Assembly: GCF_009601705.1 (NCBI RefSeq)
Contig: NZ_CP045687.1
Span: 1,710,001-1,774,000, forward strand
DNA length: 64,000 nt
Reading direction: 5' to 3'
Source: Sulfolobus sp. E5-1-F
GTDB taxonomy: Archaea; Thermoproteota; Thermoprotei_A; Sulfolobales; Sulfolobaceae
Positions 55,989-64,000 of the stretch are shown here, piece after piece (position 1 is the stretch's first letter; every line of letters begins with the position of its first letter). The notes below the pieces were generated by a model that was not told the origin of the DNA, ran no database searches, and saw nothing but the letters and a program-made list of their open reading frames with translations. Made by a program: the position numbers and the translations under genes.

Positions 55989-58793
55989 TTATTCAATCAC
56001 AATAGCTGGACTTAAAGGTAATGCTTGAGACTTCTTTCCTTTTATATCTGGTACTGTAGGGTCTTCTGCATCGTATACTATAATCTCTGAAACGGCTAAT
56101 CTCTTTAACAAGAAATTCATATTCTTTATTATTATTTGCTCTTCATCTACCTCATTGCTCAATAGATAATCTCTTATAGACTTATCTAATTTCGAGAGAG
56201 TGACGTAAACTTTCTCTGCAATTTTATCCCCCGTTTTCATAACAAATTCCCTTAATGGGATTCCTTCGTTAATTGCACTTATCGTATTTTTCATTAGTTC
56301 TTTGACTTTCTCGCTCTCGTTAATATATATAACTACTTTTTCAGCTTTCTTATGTACAAGATCCTCCAGCTCTCTTACGTTTTCTATAATCTCCTTAATA
56401 TAGGATACCTCAAGTATGGCATCTGGATATAAATCTAATTCATTTGATTCTGGATACTTTTCTAAAGAAACAAAAGTGTTTGAGATTTTATGCCATAATT
56501 CTTCTGCGATATGTGGTGCAAATGGAGCAAGGGCCCTTATCCATATGGACGATATCTTCCTTATAACTTCTTGATTGGGTATTTCAATTAGATCAAAATA
56601 GTCTCTTAAAACATCATACATTTCGTAAAGGAGTAAATTCACAGCATCCCTAAACTCAAAAAATGTGATGGCATTATTCACTTTTTCTATTATTTCCTTG
56701 ACTTTAGAAGAAAGCCATTTATCTGCTGTTCTTAGTTCTTTAATCTCCGTATTTATACTTAACAATCTATCTATTAGATCATAAACCTTCTTTAGTTGCT
56801 CAGCGATTGGAATTACTAAATTCTCATTAAAATCTAAATCCTGCAGTAGATCCGAAGTTGAAGTTAGTGCTATTCTTACTGGATCTACCCCAAATTCTTT
56901 GATTGCTTTTGATAGTGTGTAAATATTTTTTAGACTTTTACTCATCTTTCTTCCTCCGACCCTCACGAAGCCATTGACTATGATCCTTTTAGGTATGTAT
57001 TTCTCACCAAAAATTGCAAGATGATTATAAATATAAAATGGTATATGATTTTGAATCAAATCCCTTCCAGTATGCCTTTGATCTACTGGATACCAGTATA
57101 GGAATTCTTCCCTTAGCTGAATGAGCTCTGTACCATATTTCTTTTCTAGTTCTTTAGCATCTCCTTTTCCTAGAAAGATAAAGTCAAAGAACTCATCATT
57201 AATATCAATGGGCATTTTGTAGATTATTGTATATAGGACAGTGTACAACGTGGAATCGCTTAGACTTTCAACAATTTGCGACTCGTCCCATGGTAATTTA
57301 ACTCCAATACCCCTACTTCTTCCTATGGGTTCTTTTTTGGTATTGAATATAGTTTTTTCTAATTCACTTTTAGCTAGACTTGGTATTAATTCAATATTGT
57401 TAATAGCCTTAAGTACTGACGCTTTCCACTTAGGATTATCGTAAGCTATAAACCATTGATTCTTTATTCTTTTTGGTACGATTTCAGCTCCACATCTACA
57501 GTAGATTGGACCATTCAAGATTTCATAAATAGTATCGTAGATGTTTAGAGATTTCAGTAACTCTATTGTATTTTTTCTCGCCTCTTGAACTTGCTTCCCA
57601 ACTATGTTTTCCTTTACGTATTGTTTTAAGAAATCGGGAACTAGAGATAATATTGTATCTTTCATATATCCCTTATAGTATTCAGTTCTGTAGATACTTT
57701 CCATGAAGTCCTTCAACGCATATGTGTTTTTAGTCTGCAAGACTGCACTTTCACCGGGTATCTCATCGAGTCCTTCAGTCTCTATTACTGGTATTATTTC
57801 AAATTCCTTATTAGCCTCAGTAATTGCCAAATAGTGAAATGGATCGTGAGCTGGATAACTCATTACAACTCCAGTTCCTAATGATGGATCAACGTATTTG
57901 CTTCTAATAATCTCAAGCTTTTTTCCAGTTACTGGGTTTATAGCGTGTAATTTAACGATATCTGATATAGAAATAGTTTTTACCATTTTCATATCCTTCT
58001 GATAGGATAATTTTCTGTAAGCTTTTTCTGACACTATGAAATTCTTACCTTCATACTCAACAACTATGTAATTCGCGTCAGGGTTTACCATAAGTGCGAC
58101 TACTCCAAATATTAGCTCTGGTCTTGAGGTAGCTACCATGAAATTATAGGAATCACTACCCTCAAATAAGATAACATTCATTGTAGTGATTTCTGGTTCT
58201 ATATCACCTCTTGTATCATGCATCCCTACCGGAAAATTATCATTAGGACAGTAACCCACAACATCGTCCTCAGTAACTAAATAACCCAGCTCTTTTAGTT
58301 TTTTTAGTTGCCAATGTATGAATTTCTCAAATCTAGTATCAGTTGTTGTAAAAGATCTCCTCCAGTCAATGCTCGTTCCGATAGTTTTCGCCGTATTTTT
58401 CATTTCTTCTTTAAAATATTCAGCCAACTTATATGGGTCGCCTAACTCTTTGATCTTATCTTCTGGTACTCCGTAAACGTTCTTAAAGAACTCTATCATA
58501 TCAACATCTCCTCTTCTAATTGAATCAGCTATAGCTAATACCGGAGTACCTGTAAATTGAAAGGCAAAAGGAAATAGTACGTTATATCCTCTCATCCTTA
58601 AGTACCTAGCATATATATCTGCATTAACATAGGTTCTCCCATGACCAACATGCATTGGGCTATTTGTATAAGGAAAAGGAACTGTAATGAAAAATTTTGG
58701 TCTGGAGTAATCTATACTTGCTTCAAATACCTTACTTTTTTCCCATTCCGCTTGCCATTTTGAAGCTATGGAATTGAAGAAATCACTATACAT
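55989..58793 (-). CDS. Leucyl-tRNA synthetase paralog with degenerate active sites
   Basis: 934 residues, aligned along its whole length with the leuS product at 3331-6165. It keeps HVGH (48-51) and [10 protein letters not shown], but changes key parts. The editing motif is [11 protein letters not shown] instead of [10 protein letters not shown]. The universal editing Asp is His (YPAHDPFHY versus VPAHAPFDY). The synthetic-site strand is [16 protein letters not shown] versus [16 protein letters not shown], and FAFQFTGTP replaces MAFHYTGTP. Sulfolobales are known to carry two LeuRS genes, one impaired. It may have lost tRNA charging or editing and taken another role. Sits before the nucleoside hydrolase gene. 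Confidence 0.9.
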   Translation of the reverse strand: MYSDFFNSIASKWQAEWEKSKVFEASIDYSRPKFFITVPFPYTNSPMHVGHGRTYVNADIYARYLRMRGYNVLFPFAFQFTGTPVLAIADSIRRGDVDMIEFFKNVYGVPEDKIKELGDPYKLAEYFKEEMKNTAKTIGTSIDWRRSFTTTDTRFEKFIHWQLKKLKELGYLVTEDDVVGYCPNDNFPVGMHDTRGDIEPEITTMNVILFEGSDSYNFMVATSRPELIFGVVALMVNPDANYIVVEYEGKNFIVSEKAYRKLSYQKDMKMVKTISISDIVKLHAINPVTGKKLEIIRSKYVDPSLGTGVVMSYPAHDPFHYLAITEANKEFEIIPVIETEGLDEIPGESAVLQTKNTYALKDFMESIYRTEYYKGYMKDTILSLVPDFLKQYVKENIVGKQVQEARKNTIELLKSLNIYDTIYEILNGPIYCRCGAEIVPKRIKNQWFIAYDNPKWKASVLKAINNIELIPSLAKSELEKTIFNTKKEPIGRSRGIGVKLPWDESQIVESLSDSTLYTVLYTIIYKMPIDINDEFFDFIFLGKGDAKELEKKYGTELIQLREEFLYWYPVDQRHTGRDLIQNHIPFYIYNHLAIFGEKYIPKRIIVNGFVRVGGRKMSKSLKNIYTLSKAIKEFGVDPVRIALTSTSDLLQDLDFNENLVIPIAEQLKKVYDLIDRLLSINTEIKELRTADKWLSSKVKEIIEKVNNAITFFEFRDAVNLLLYEMYDVLRDYFDLIEIPNQEVIRKISSIWIRALAPFAPHIAEELWHKISNTFVSLEKYPESNELDLYPDAILEVSYIKEIIENVRELEDLVHKKAEKVVIYINESEKVKELMKNTISAINEGIPLREFVMKTGDKIAEKVYVTLSKLDKSIRDYLLSNEVDEEQIIIKNMNFLLKRLAVSEIIVYDAEDPTVPDIKGKKSQALPLSPAIVIE

Positions 58794-58853
58794 AAAACTA
58801 AGATGCTTTCTAATCTTAAAAGCGTTATAACTTAAGATATCTACACAGATAAG

Positions 58854-59753
58854 TTAAGCTGGTTTTCGATTTGTTCTAGATAGTCTAGTGGCTTCTTTAA
58901 TTCCTAAAACTATGCTACTAATACCTATTATACCGACAACACTAATCACCAATAGAAATCCTATATCTATAGCATCAAGGTTAGGTATCGGATTACCAGT
59001 TGATATTGCAAAATTATCAATGACCGGAAACGCTATTATGAGCAAACCCACTATAGCAAATACAAAACCACCATAGTAAAGTGTTCTTCCTGCGGTTTTC
59101 CTCGCAGTATATAATATTTGATCCTCTGTTAACCTTTTTGCTCGCAATATGTTACTAAATAGTGCACCAAATATTATCTGCATAATCATTGTACCTATCC
59201 CAAACATAACTCCCGGCAACGGCGCATAAACTATGGAGGGTAACTGAGGTGCCAAAACAAACGTTATTATACTAGCATAGGCTCCAAACCCAAAACCAGC
59301 GATTAGACCATGTATTATAGTCATCTTTAAAGGTACATCATTCAATTCTACTCCACTAGTTTTTGTACTATGATGTCTGCTATTAAATAGAACATCTATT
59401 GGCAAATGTAAGTATCTTCCTTTTAGGATATAAGAGCCAGCAATAGCCATGACGATCCCAACTATAACATATACTGGTCCATCCAGATTGTATTTTTCGT
59501 AGAATGCTGCTAGACCTATAAAACCTAATGTAGTTAGAAATGCCCTCTGAATAGTAAAGCCTAGAGAAAATAGGAATCCAGCTTTCATTCCTCCTTTTGT
59601 ACTATATTTTCCTACTGCATAGCTGAAAGTTATTGGCCATGTATGCTCATCTGGAGTTGCACCATGAAGCATACCTAAAATTAATGAGATTACAAGTATT
59701 TCCCAAGTTGTTAATCCTTCCGGTGGATTTAGTATTGTGGATAAGCTTATCAT
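58854..59753 (-). CDS. Membrane protein, probable nickel/cobalt-type transporter
   Basis: 299 residues with seven or eight membrane helices. The early helix carries GMLHGATPDEHTWPITFSYAVGKYST, a His/Asp-rich signature like those of NiCoT/UreH-type metal transporters, and a second HGLIAGFGFGAYASI helix. A cytoplasmic loop has RHHSTKTSGVE. Substrate is inferred, perhaps nickel or cobalt. The promoter contains a strong palindrome at the expected start of transcription, so repression by a metal- or ligand-sensing regulator is likely. Confidence 0.65.
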   Translation of the reverse strand: MISLSTILNPPEGLTTWEILVISLILGMLHGATPDEHTWPITFSYAVGKYSTKGGMKAGFLFSLGFTIQRAFLTTLGFIGLAAFYEKYNLDGPVYVIVGIVMAIAGSYILKGRYLHLPIDVLFNSRHHSTKTSGVELNDVPLKMTIIHGLIAGFGFGAYASIITFVLAPQLPSIVYAPLPGVMFGIGTMIMQIIFGALFSNILRAKRLTEDQILYTARKTAGRTLYYGGFVFAIVGLLIIAFPVIDNFAISTGNPIPNLDAIDIGFLLVISVVGIIGISSIVLGIKEATRLSRTNRKPA

Positions 59754-59764
59754 TTCCTCACCAA

Positions 59765-59783
59765 TATTAGGGTAACCCTAATA
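59765..59783. promoter_or_regulatory. Palindromic operator in the transporter promoter
   Basis: TATTAGGG and CCCTAATA are perfect 8-base arms with a 3-base centre. On the minus strand they lie between the TATA-like TTTAAAT (about 59787-59793) and the ATG at 59753, covering the expected transcription start. This is the classic place for an archaeal repressor to block initiation. Confidence 0.6.
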
Positions 59784-59784
59784 A

Positions 59785-59797
59785 GATTTAAATTTTT
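59785..59797. promoter_or_regulatory. Shared TATA box, transporter gene and guide RNA
   Basis: GATTTAAATTTTT contains the self-complementary AAATTTAAATTT-like core. It is about 26 bases from the start of the transporter mRNA on the left and about 26 bases from the start of the C/D-box RNA on the right, so it may fire both ways. Confidence 0.45.
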
Positions 59798-59817
59798 CTA
59801 TCAATAATCTAAGTTAG

Positions 59818-59866
59818 ATGATTGATTCGCCAGCGTCTGAAAAATGATGAAAGTCTTAAGTAATGA
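59818..59866 (+). ncRNA. Candidate C/D-box guide RNA
   Basis: Box order and spacing fit an archaeal methylation guide: C-like ATGATTG (59818-59824), 12-nt guide ATTCGCCAGCGT, D' CTGA (59837-59840), 3-base spacer AAA, perfect C' ATGATGA (59844-59850), 12-nt guide AAGTCTTAAGTA, D-like ATGA (59863-59866), then eight T. The C and D boxes each deviate from consensus; D', C', the spacer and both guide lengths are exact. The predicted targets are ACGCUGGCGAAU and UACUUAAGACUU with methylation on the fifth base (U) of each; I could not place them in rRNA or tRNA from memory. Confidence 0.6.
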
Positions 59867-59882
59867 TTTTTTTTAAAAAAAA

Positions 59883-60086
59883 TTAAAATATAAATTTTCC
59901 AAATTTCCCTCTAATAAATATGCCCAATACTAAGAACGTAACTGCAAATCCTATAACTGCCGGAATTGCTTGCCTCCATTGCGGAGCTATAAACAGTAAA
60001 TCAATAACCCATAATGGTATTATAAGGAATACTATTAAGGGAACTAATACAAGTATCCAAGTTGTAATAGAATACTTGTCTTTCAT
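59883..60086 (-). CDS. Small membrane protein
   Basis: 67 residues with two membrane helices (TWILVLVPLIVFLIIPLWVI and AVIGFAVTFLVLGIFI) and charged ends (MKDKYS, RGKFGKF). Could be an accessory subunit, but there is no partner gene in an operon. It has its own spacer on both sides. Real gene likely, function unknown. Confidence 0.6.
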   Translation of the reverse strand: MKDKYSITTWILVLVPLIVFLIIPLWVIDLLFIAPQWRQAIPAVIGFAVTFLVLGIFIRGKFGKFIF

Positions 60087-60168
60087 AAATTGTCTTACTT
60101 CAACTAAGGTTTTAAGTTTTATGCATAAAAATAATTTAATCGTTAATAAAACATCTTTTTCGCCAAGT

Positions 60169-60633
60169 TTAGTTATTTTTTAATACTTTCATTATCTCAT
60201 TGTACATTTCCTTATCTCTTTCCTCTATTCTCTTTAACGACCACGGGAGCAATCCCTTCTTCTTAACTCCATTCAGTACAGATTTTAACCAAGATTCATA
60301 AACTTTCCCCGATTGCAATTTATAATAGAACTCTTTTAGAATATTTAACGCCTCCTCTTCATTAATACCCTTTACATTTACTAAATACCTAGATGCTACA
60401 TAAAGTATAAATCTTTTCCTTGAGTCTTGTAATCCTTTCTCTAAAACCTTATCTATCCACGAATAATCTGACGACTTTTTAGGTGGAGGTGGAAATTTTC
60501 CTTCCACTTTAAACAAAAAATTTCCCTCATTATCATAAATTGAGGAAAAACCATCAGTATATTCTATGTGTCCAGCAGGCGTATCATCAGGGTAATGAAG
60601 AATAATTCTTCTAACTTTTTTCTCTTGACTCAC
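60169..60633 (-). CDS. priX: PriX, primase non-catalytic subunit
   Basis: 154 residues. The first 50 are polar with a PPPPKKSS linker; then a helical domain SWIDKVLEKGLQDSRKRFIL, VASRYLVNVKGINEEEALNI and LPWSLKRIEER, the PriCT-like fold of PriX. PriX joins PriS and PriL in Sulfolobus and is needed for efficient primer synthesis. Length and linker match. Divergent from the gene at 60693. Confidence 0.82.
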   Translation of the reverse strand: MSQEKKVRRIILHYPDDTPAGHIEYTDGFSSIYDNEGNFLFKVEGKFPPPPKKSSDYSWIDKVLEKGLQDSRKRFILYVASRYLVNVKGINEEEALNILKEFYYKLQSGKVYESWLKSVLNGVKKKGLLPWSLKRIEERDKEMYNEIMKVLKNN

Positions 60634-60692
60634 AATAGATGATTGATATTCAAGGAAAAAAATATAGCTTAAAATTTGTACTACTACTCTAA

Positions 60693-61382
60693 ATGCAAAT
60701 ATTAGTAGAACTACATCCTAAGAAAAAAATCGAGAAACTGCTAAAGGAAATAAAAATTTTATCCTCATTTGATGGATTTAATATACCTGATTCCCCACTC
60801 GGTATGCCATCACCTATGCCGTCCTTTGTAGCTTCTTTAATTAGATACTATCTATCCCTAGATGAAAAAACAATAATCATAAACCAAAGACTATTAGATG
60901 TTAATGAACTATTTATTCGCTCGTTATCAATAACTGCCAAGATGTTAGATGTCCAACTAGCCTTTACAAAAGGAGATAAACCAAAATATGGCAAAGAAGT
61001 AGGCTATTTGTCGTCAGATGAGGCTGTAAATGTAGCAAAGGAATACGGTGTGAAAAGTGGAATGATGATAAGTTTAAGGAAAAATGAGAACGAAATTATG
61101 GCTAGATTAGACTCAAATGCTGATTTCTTCCTAGTTCTTAGAATGAAAAACGTAGATCAAATTAAGCATTATGGTTCGAAGCTTATTGATAGAGCAATCC
61201 CTTATTTAATAGTAATAACTGACAAAAATAAAGAACTAGTAAAGAATCTTGAGCAACCTTATTTTATAGAGGATGAGATATTTTCAATTATCAATTCGCT
61301 TAATGATATAGGAGTAAAGGCAGTCTTAATTTCATCTTTAGGGGATTTGAGCTTCTTCGAAAGGCTATACTCAAAACTGTAA
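60693..61382 (+). CDS. MTHFR-like TIM-barrel protein
   Basis: 229 residues. ILSSFDGFNIPDSPLGMPSP and the strand order (IINQRLLDVNELF, ARLDSNADFFLVLRM, IPYLIVI) look like a shortened methylenetetrahydrofolate-reductase fold. The FAD-binding residues cannot be confirmed. A role in C1 metabolism is only suggested. ATG start about 10 bases after an AT-rich tract. Confidence 0.5.
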   Translation: MQILVELHPKKKIEKLLKEIKILSSFDGFNIPDSPLGMPSPMPSFVASLIRYYLSLDEKTIIINQRLLDVNELFIRSLSITAKMLDVQLAFTKGDKPKYGKEVGYLSSDEAVNVAKEYGVKSGMMISLRKNENEIMARLDSNADFFLVLRMKNVDQIKHYGSKLIDRAIPYLIVITDKNKELVKNLEQPYFIEDEIFSIINSLNDIGVKAVLISSLGDLSFFERLYSKL

Positions 61383-61417
61383 AAGAACATTAAGAAGTTG
61401 AGATTAAACTTGGAAAA

Positions 61418-62086
61418 CTAGCTTAGTTGAGCATTAATTTGCTTTATAATGTTAAGAATTTCTTGAGCGTGTTCTGGCATTTTGTTTATTAAATCACTAA
61501 GCTCAAGGTACCAATAATTTTCCTTTTTAACATCAACTAGTTGCACGTAAACTTTCTTTCTAGTTGCTATAGCTTTCTTAATACATAAAGAACTTTTATT
61601 GCATTCTACAGAAACTTCTCTCTTATAAAGTATCGTTAAAAGTTGTTCTAAACTACCTCTAATATCCTCACTTATGTTTATCTTTTTACCTTCTACTAAA
61701 ATTTCCTTTATCCCCTTATTTTGTTTATAGCAAATTTCCTGTGTATTGCAATTTTCACTTACTACCACTATATACTCATATAATTTGGTTTCTATTGATG
61801 GGATATGGTAAGTAAACAGGTCTGCATCAATCTCATTTCCATCGTAGTTTATTCTATTATTTTTGTTTATTCTAATATAAAACATTTTTTTCATATTTCC
61901 GCATTTTACACTTATGCTAGCAGTAGTATTACCCCTATTTACAATAATCCTAATATTACCCACGGAAGCAACTAATTTACAAGGTGAATAGGATTTTATT
62001 GTATATACTGTACAGAAATTTTCATAAGCTGCTTTCCTAACAACGTTAAAAACTATAGTGTCAATATAAGCTAATATCGCATACAT
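61418..62086 (-). CDS. Cysteine-rich unrecognised protein
   Basis: 222 residues with about nine cysteines, unusual here: NFCTV, SPCKL, VKCGN, ENCNTQEIC, VECNKSSLC. The middle is beta-rich (KKMFYIRINKNNRINYDG), the end helical (MPEHAQEILNIIKQINAQLS). Its start overlaps the end of the 81-residue gene by 16 bases. No family recognised. Confidence 0.6.
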   Translation of the reverse strand: MYAILAYIDTIVFNVVRKAAYENFCTVYTIKSYSPCKLVASVGNIRIIVNRGNTTASISVKCGNMKKMFYIRINKNNRINYDGNEIDADLFTYHIPSIETKLYEYIVVVSENCNTQEICYKQNKGIKEILVEGKKINISEDIRGSLEQLLTILYKREVSVECNKSSLCIKKAIATRKKVYVQLVDVKKENYWYLELSDLINKMPEHAQEILNIIKQINAQLS

Positions 62087-62316
62087 TCACTTACCCTTGT
62101 AACAATTTTTTCAAACTCCTCTACCGTAATGCTTGGTACAAAGATTCTCCAGCTTTCATCATTAAGTGAAGGCATGCTCATTATTGCATTTAGAAGCTCT
62201 CTGCACGACTCCACAGAACCATCCCACTTCTCTTGATTTTCTATTATATAGTCCTTAAGAAACATTAGAGCATATAATATCTTTCCTTTTCTCGCTAACT
62301 GTAAAGCTGTTTCCAT
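62071..62316 (-). CDS. Small helical protein, unrecognised
   Basis: 81 residues, mostly helical (METALQLARKGKILYALMFL and on), ending EKIVTRVSECMRY. Overlaps the following 222-residue gene by 16 bases, so both are made from one transcript. It is divergent from the gene at 62373 with a 56-base shared spacer. Confidence 0.6.
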   Translation of the reverse strand: METALQLARKGKILYALMFLKDYIIENQEKWDGSVESCRELLNAIMSMPSLNDESWRIFVPSITVEEFEKIVTRVSECMRY

Positions 62317-62372
62317 CTGAAGGAATTATGAAAAATACGTATAAAAATGATTAACCATAATAAAAGGACAAA

Positions 62373-63632
62373 ATGAAAGAAGAATCTTACCGACTCCTTG
62401 AATACGTTATAGAACACGGTGTAGAAGGAACTTTTACTGCCTTAGAGACGAGTAGGGGAACACAGATTGTTTTGGTCAAGGAAGATTCTCATACATTAAC
62501 TGCAGTTCTCTGCATTGATGGAATAGCAAAAAGGATAACAAAAAAATTTACCAAAACTACAATTCACAAGGCAATATACGAGCTAATTGACGAGATAGAG
62601 AATATGATATCGCAACCTATAGAGGAATTAAAGATTTCGCAAAAAGTCTCCTTCGAGAATTGCATAGAGGAAAGAGAAGAAAAGCCAAGAAGGAGAAAGA
62701 TGGAAAGACCAAAACTACCTTCAATTGACGAATATAAGAGAACTAAAATAACACAAAAACATATTATTCCTCTATTACATTTAGGTGAGAAAAAGTATTT
62801 ATCTTTAACATTGGAATTGGGCGTAATAGATATTATAGAATTACCATTCTCTTCACCAATTATCGTTGAAAGTAATCAAGTTACTCCATATAAAATTAGA
62901 GAAATAAGAACAATATACAATGTTCTTTCACTATTTAAACTAGATAGATTTAATAATTCTAATCCCTTTTCAACTACTAGTTTAAACGGAAAATCGTTAA
63001 CTTTCTTTACTGCACTATATAAAGATGTTGAGTTGTTAGGCCAGACTTCCATTAGTATACTCCAAAGAGATCTAAAATTGGTAAAGCATAAAGTGAGCAT
63101 GTTTTCAGTAAGTAAAAAAGGTAGTTTACATACTGAAGAAGTTGAAATACTAAACAATAAAAATAGCTTAAATAAAAATGATATCAAAGTTGGTTTATTC
63201 TTAAGAAATGATGATGGCAATATCGTTCAGATCGGCGATATAAATCTTGGGGAACTTCATGAAAAGAACATATTTACAGTAAATGAATACGTATATTCCT
63301 CTTTATACGTGATGAGGAATGATGATTACTCATTTTTTGACAACGTATTAGTGAAGTTACTAAACACTTACATAGCAAAGGGTAACTACTCTAGATTAAC
63401 TAAAGATATCTTAGAAAGAGAAAGTAATGTTAACTACTCGATACCTATAGTCATGGGAACTATGGAGAATCGTATAGAACTAGCGAATCCGATCTTGTAC
63501 TGGTATTCTAAAGAGGTTTTGAATAGTGACGAAATATGTACAAATTGTCCTATCAGTGAATACGTTAACAAGTTTAACGAATTCTTAGACAATTACGTGA
63601 AACTAGGATACTTCAGAAGCGTTTTTCTTTAG
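62373..63632 (+). CDS. Unrecognised protein with basic central segment
   Basis: 419 residues. The N-terminal 90 residues form one alpha/beta unit (LLEYVIEHGVEGTFTALETS and on); next comes a very basic linker REEKPRRRKMERPKLPS, then a long beta-rich region, and a C-terminal CTNCPISEYV. It may bind nucleic acid through the basic linker. Divergent from the two small minus-strand genes. Leaderless ATG. Overlaps the next gene, convergent, by 20 bases. Confidence 0.6.
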   Translation: MKEESYRLLEYVIEHGVEGTFTALETSRGTQIVLVKEDSHTLTAVLCIDGIAKRITKKFTKTTIHKAIYELIDEIENMISQPIEELKISQKVSFENCIEEREEKPRRRKMERPKLPSIDEYKRTKITQKHIIPLLHLGEKKYLSLTLELGVIDIIELPFSSPIIVESNQVTPYKIREIRTIYNVLSLFKLDRFNNSNPFSTTSLNGKSLTFFTALYKDVELLGQTSISILQRDLKLVKHKVSMFSVSKKGSLHTEEVEILNNKNSLNKNDIKVGLFLRNDDGNIVQIGDINLGELHEKNIFTVNEYVYSSLYVMRNDDYSFFDNVLVKLLNTYIAKGNYSRLTKDILERESNVNYSIPIVMGTMENRIELANPILYWYSKEVLNSDEICTNCPISEYVNKFNEFLDNYVKLGYFRSVFL

Positions 63633-64000
63633 TAAAAATATAAGCTACTAACAAGAAGGCGAGTACAATAAATAAGGATAGTGTATAGTAATTAATACTT
63701 ATATTCGTACTTTTTTGCTCTACTGATATAATGGTAGCTGGAAGATAGAAATCACTTGCACCTTTTATCAATGGTATTATTAAGGTTATGTTTGTAGATG
63801 AGTTAACCCAAACCACTCTTACGTATTCATATGACGTTGACGATGGATAGATTATGGGTAATGGAAGTGAAAATTGACCATTGGAATTAGTGTAACCTTT
63901 ATAATAAAGTCGCAAACTTGATAAATTATCGCCTATATATATGTAAAATTGTTGATTTGGAACAGCAGTACCATTATTCCCTAAAAATTCGAACGTGAAA
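63613..64000 (-). CDS. Surface protein, C-terminal part (cut by window edge)
   Basis: The frame stays open to the right edge, so at least 128 residues are coded here and the start lies outside. Beta-strand and Thr/Ser/Asn-rich (NGQFSLPLPIIYPSST, NSSTNITLIIPLIKG), with glycosylation sequons, ending in a membrane helix YTLSLFIVLAFLLVAYIF and a short basic tail TKEKRF. Exported and anchored at its C-terminus. Confidence 0.7.
   Translation of the reverse strand, partial: FTFEFLGNNGTAVPNQQFYIYIGDNLSSLRLYYKGYTNSNGQFSLPLPIIYPSSTSYEYVRVVWVNSSTNITLIIPLIKGASDFYLPATIISVEQKSTNISINYYTLSLFIVLAFLLVAYIFTKEKRF

Noticed and set aside
60641-60660. Second C-box-like ATGATTG near priX
   Set aside because: No D, C' or D' box follows at the right distance.

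Overview
The window is a stretch of chromosome from a hyperthermophilic crenarchaeon of the Sulfolobales, almost certainly Sulfolobus/Saccharolobus (S. solfataricus or S. islandicus type). This rests on AT-rich DNA, leaderless genes about 26 nt downstream of TATA boxes, GGTGA-type Shine-Dalgarno sites inside operons, archaeal/eukaryotic replication proteins (PolB1, PriL, PriX, Hjc, PINA), an A-type ATP synthase, an archaeal mevalonate operon, arginine decarboxylase derived from AdoMet decarboxylase, and intron-containing tRNAs. Most of it is dense core genome; no CRISPR array, insertion sequence or rRNA was seen.

Layout. 0-2.7 kb: his genes (hisC-hisG-hisA-hisB). 2.7-12.9 kb: a winged-helix protein, leucyl-tRNA synthetase, cobalamin adenosyltransferase, tRNA thiolase, AdoMet decarboxylase, a geranylgeranyl-reductase-like flavoprotein, the DGGGP synthase of lipid synthesis, a circularly permuted GTPase and a HAD phosphatase. 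12.9-16.2 kb: ilvB-ACT subunit-ilvC with a leader that could be regulatory. 16.2-21.6 kb: Hjc and PINA tail to tail, pdxT-pdxS, S26e and proS. 21.6-29 kb: A-type ATP synthase, with a 52-residue subunit gene that is easy to miss and atpI divergent. 29-36.3 kb: metG, priL, archaetidylinositol-phosphate synthase, lysine methyltransferase and polB1. 36.5-38.2 kb: tRNA-Arg, tsr3 and a wrecked MscS channel gene. 38.3-46.9 kb: pgk-gap-usp, glyA, and HMG-CoA synthase, thiolase-like, DUF35 and HMG-CoA reductase.

47-53.4 kb is the most accessory-looking part: arginine decarboxylase, an exported protein, two intron-bearing tRNAs, decayed DNA, and a 1212-residue exported glycoprotein of unknown function with its own base composition. 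53.4-64 kb holds a TPR protein, an AbrB-like regulator, a nucleoside hydrolase, a second degenerate leucyl-tRNA synthetase, a metal-transporter-like protein with a palindromic operator, a probable C/D-box sRNA, PriX, and a divergent cluster of unrecognised proteins.

The most interesting signals are: a thiolase-fold protein in the mevalonate operon with no cysteine at all; a C/D-box guide RNA and operator sharing one small intergenic region; an ilv leader with a tiny leaderless ORF and mutually exclusive hairpins; three genes that seem to need AUU/AUC/AUA starts; the LeuRS-like paralog with eroded editing and synthetic motifs; and the large secreted protein beside the tRNA pair. All functional statements come from reading motifs and family knowledge, without database searches.
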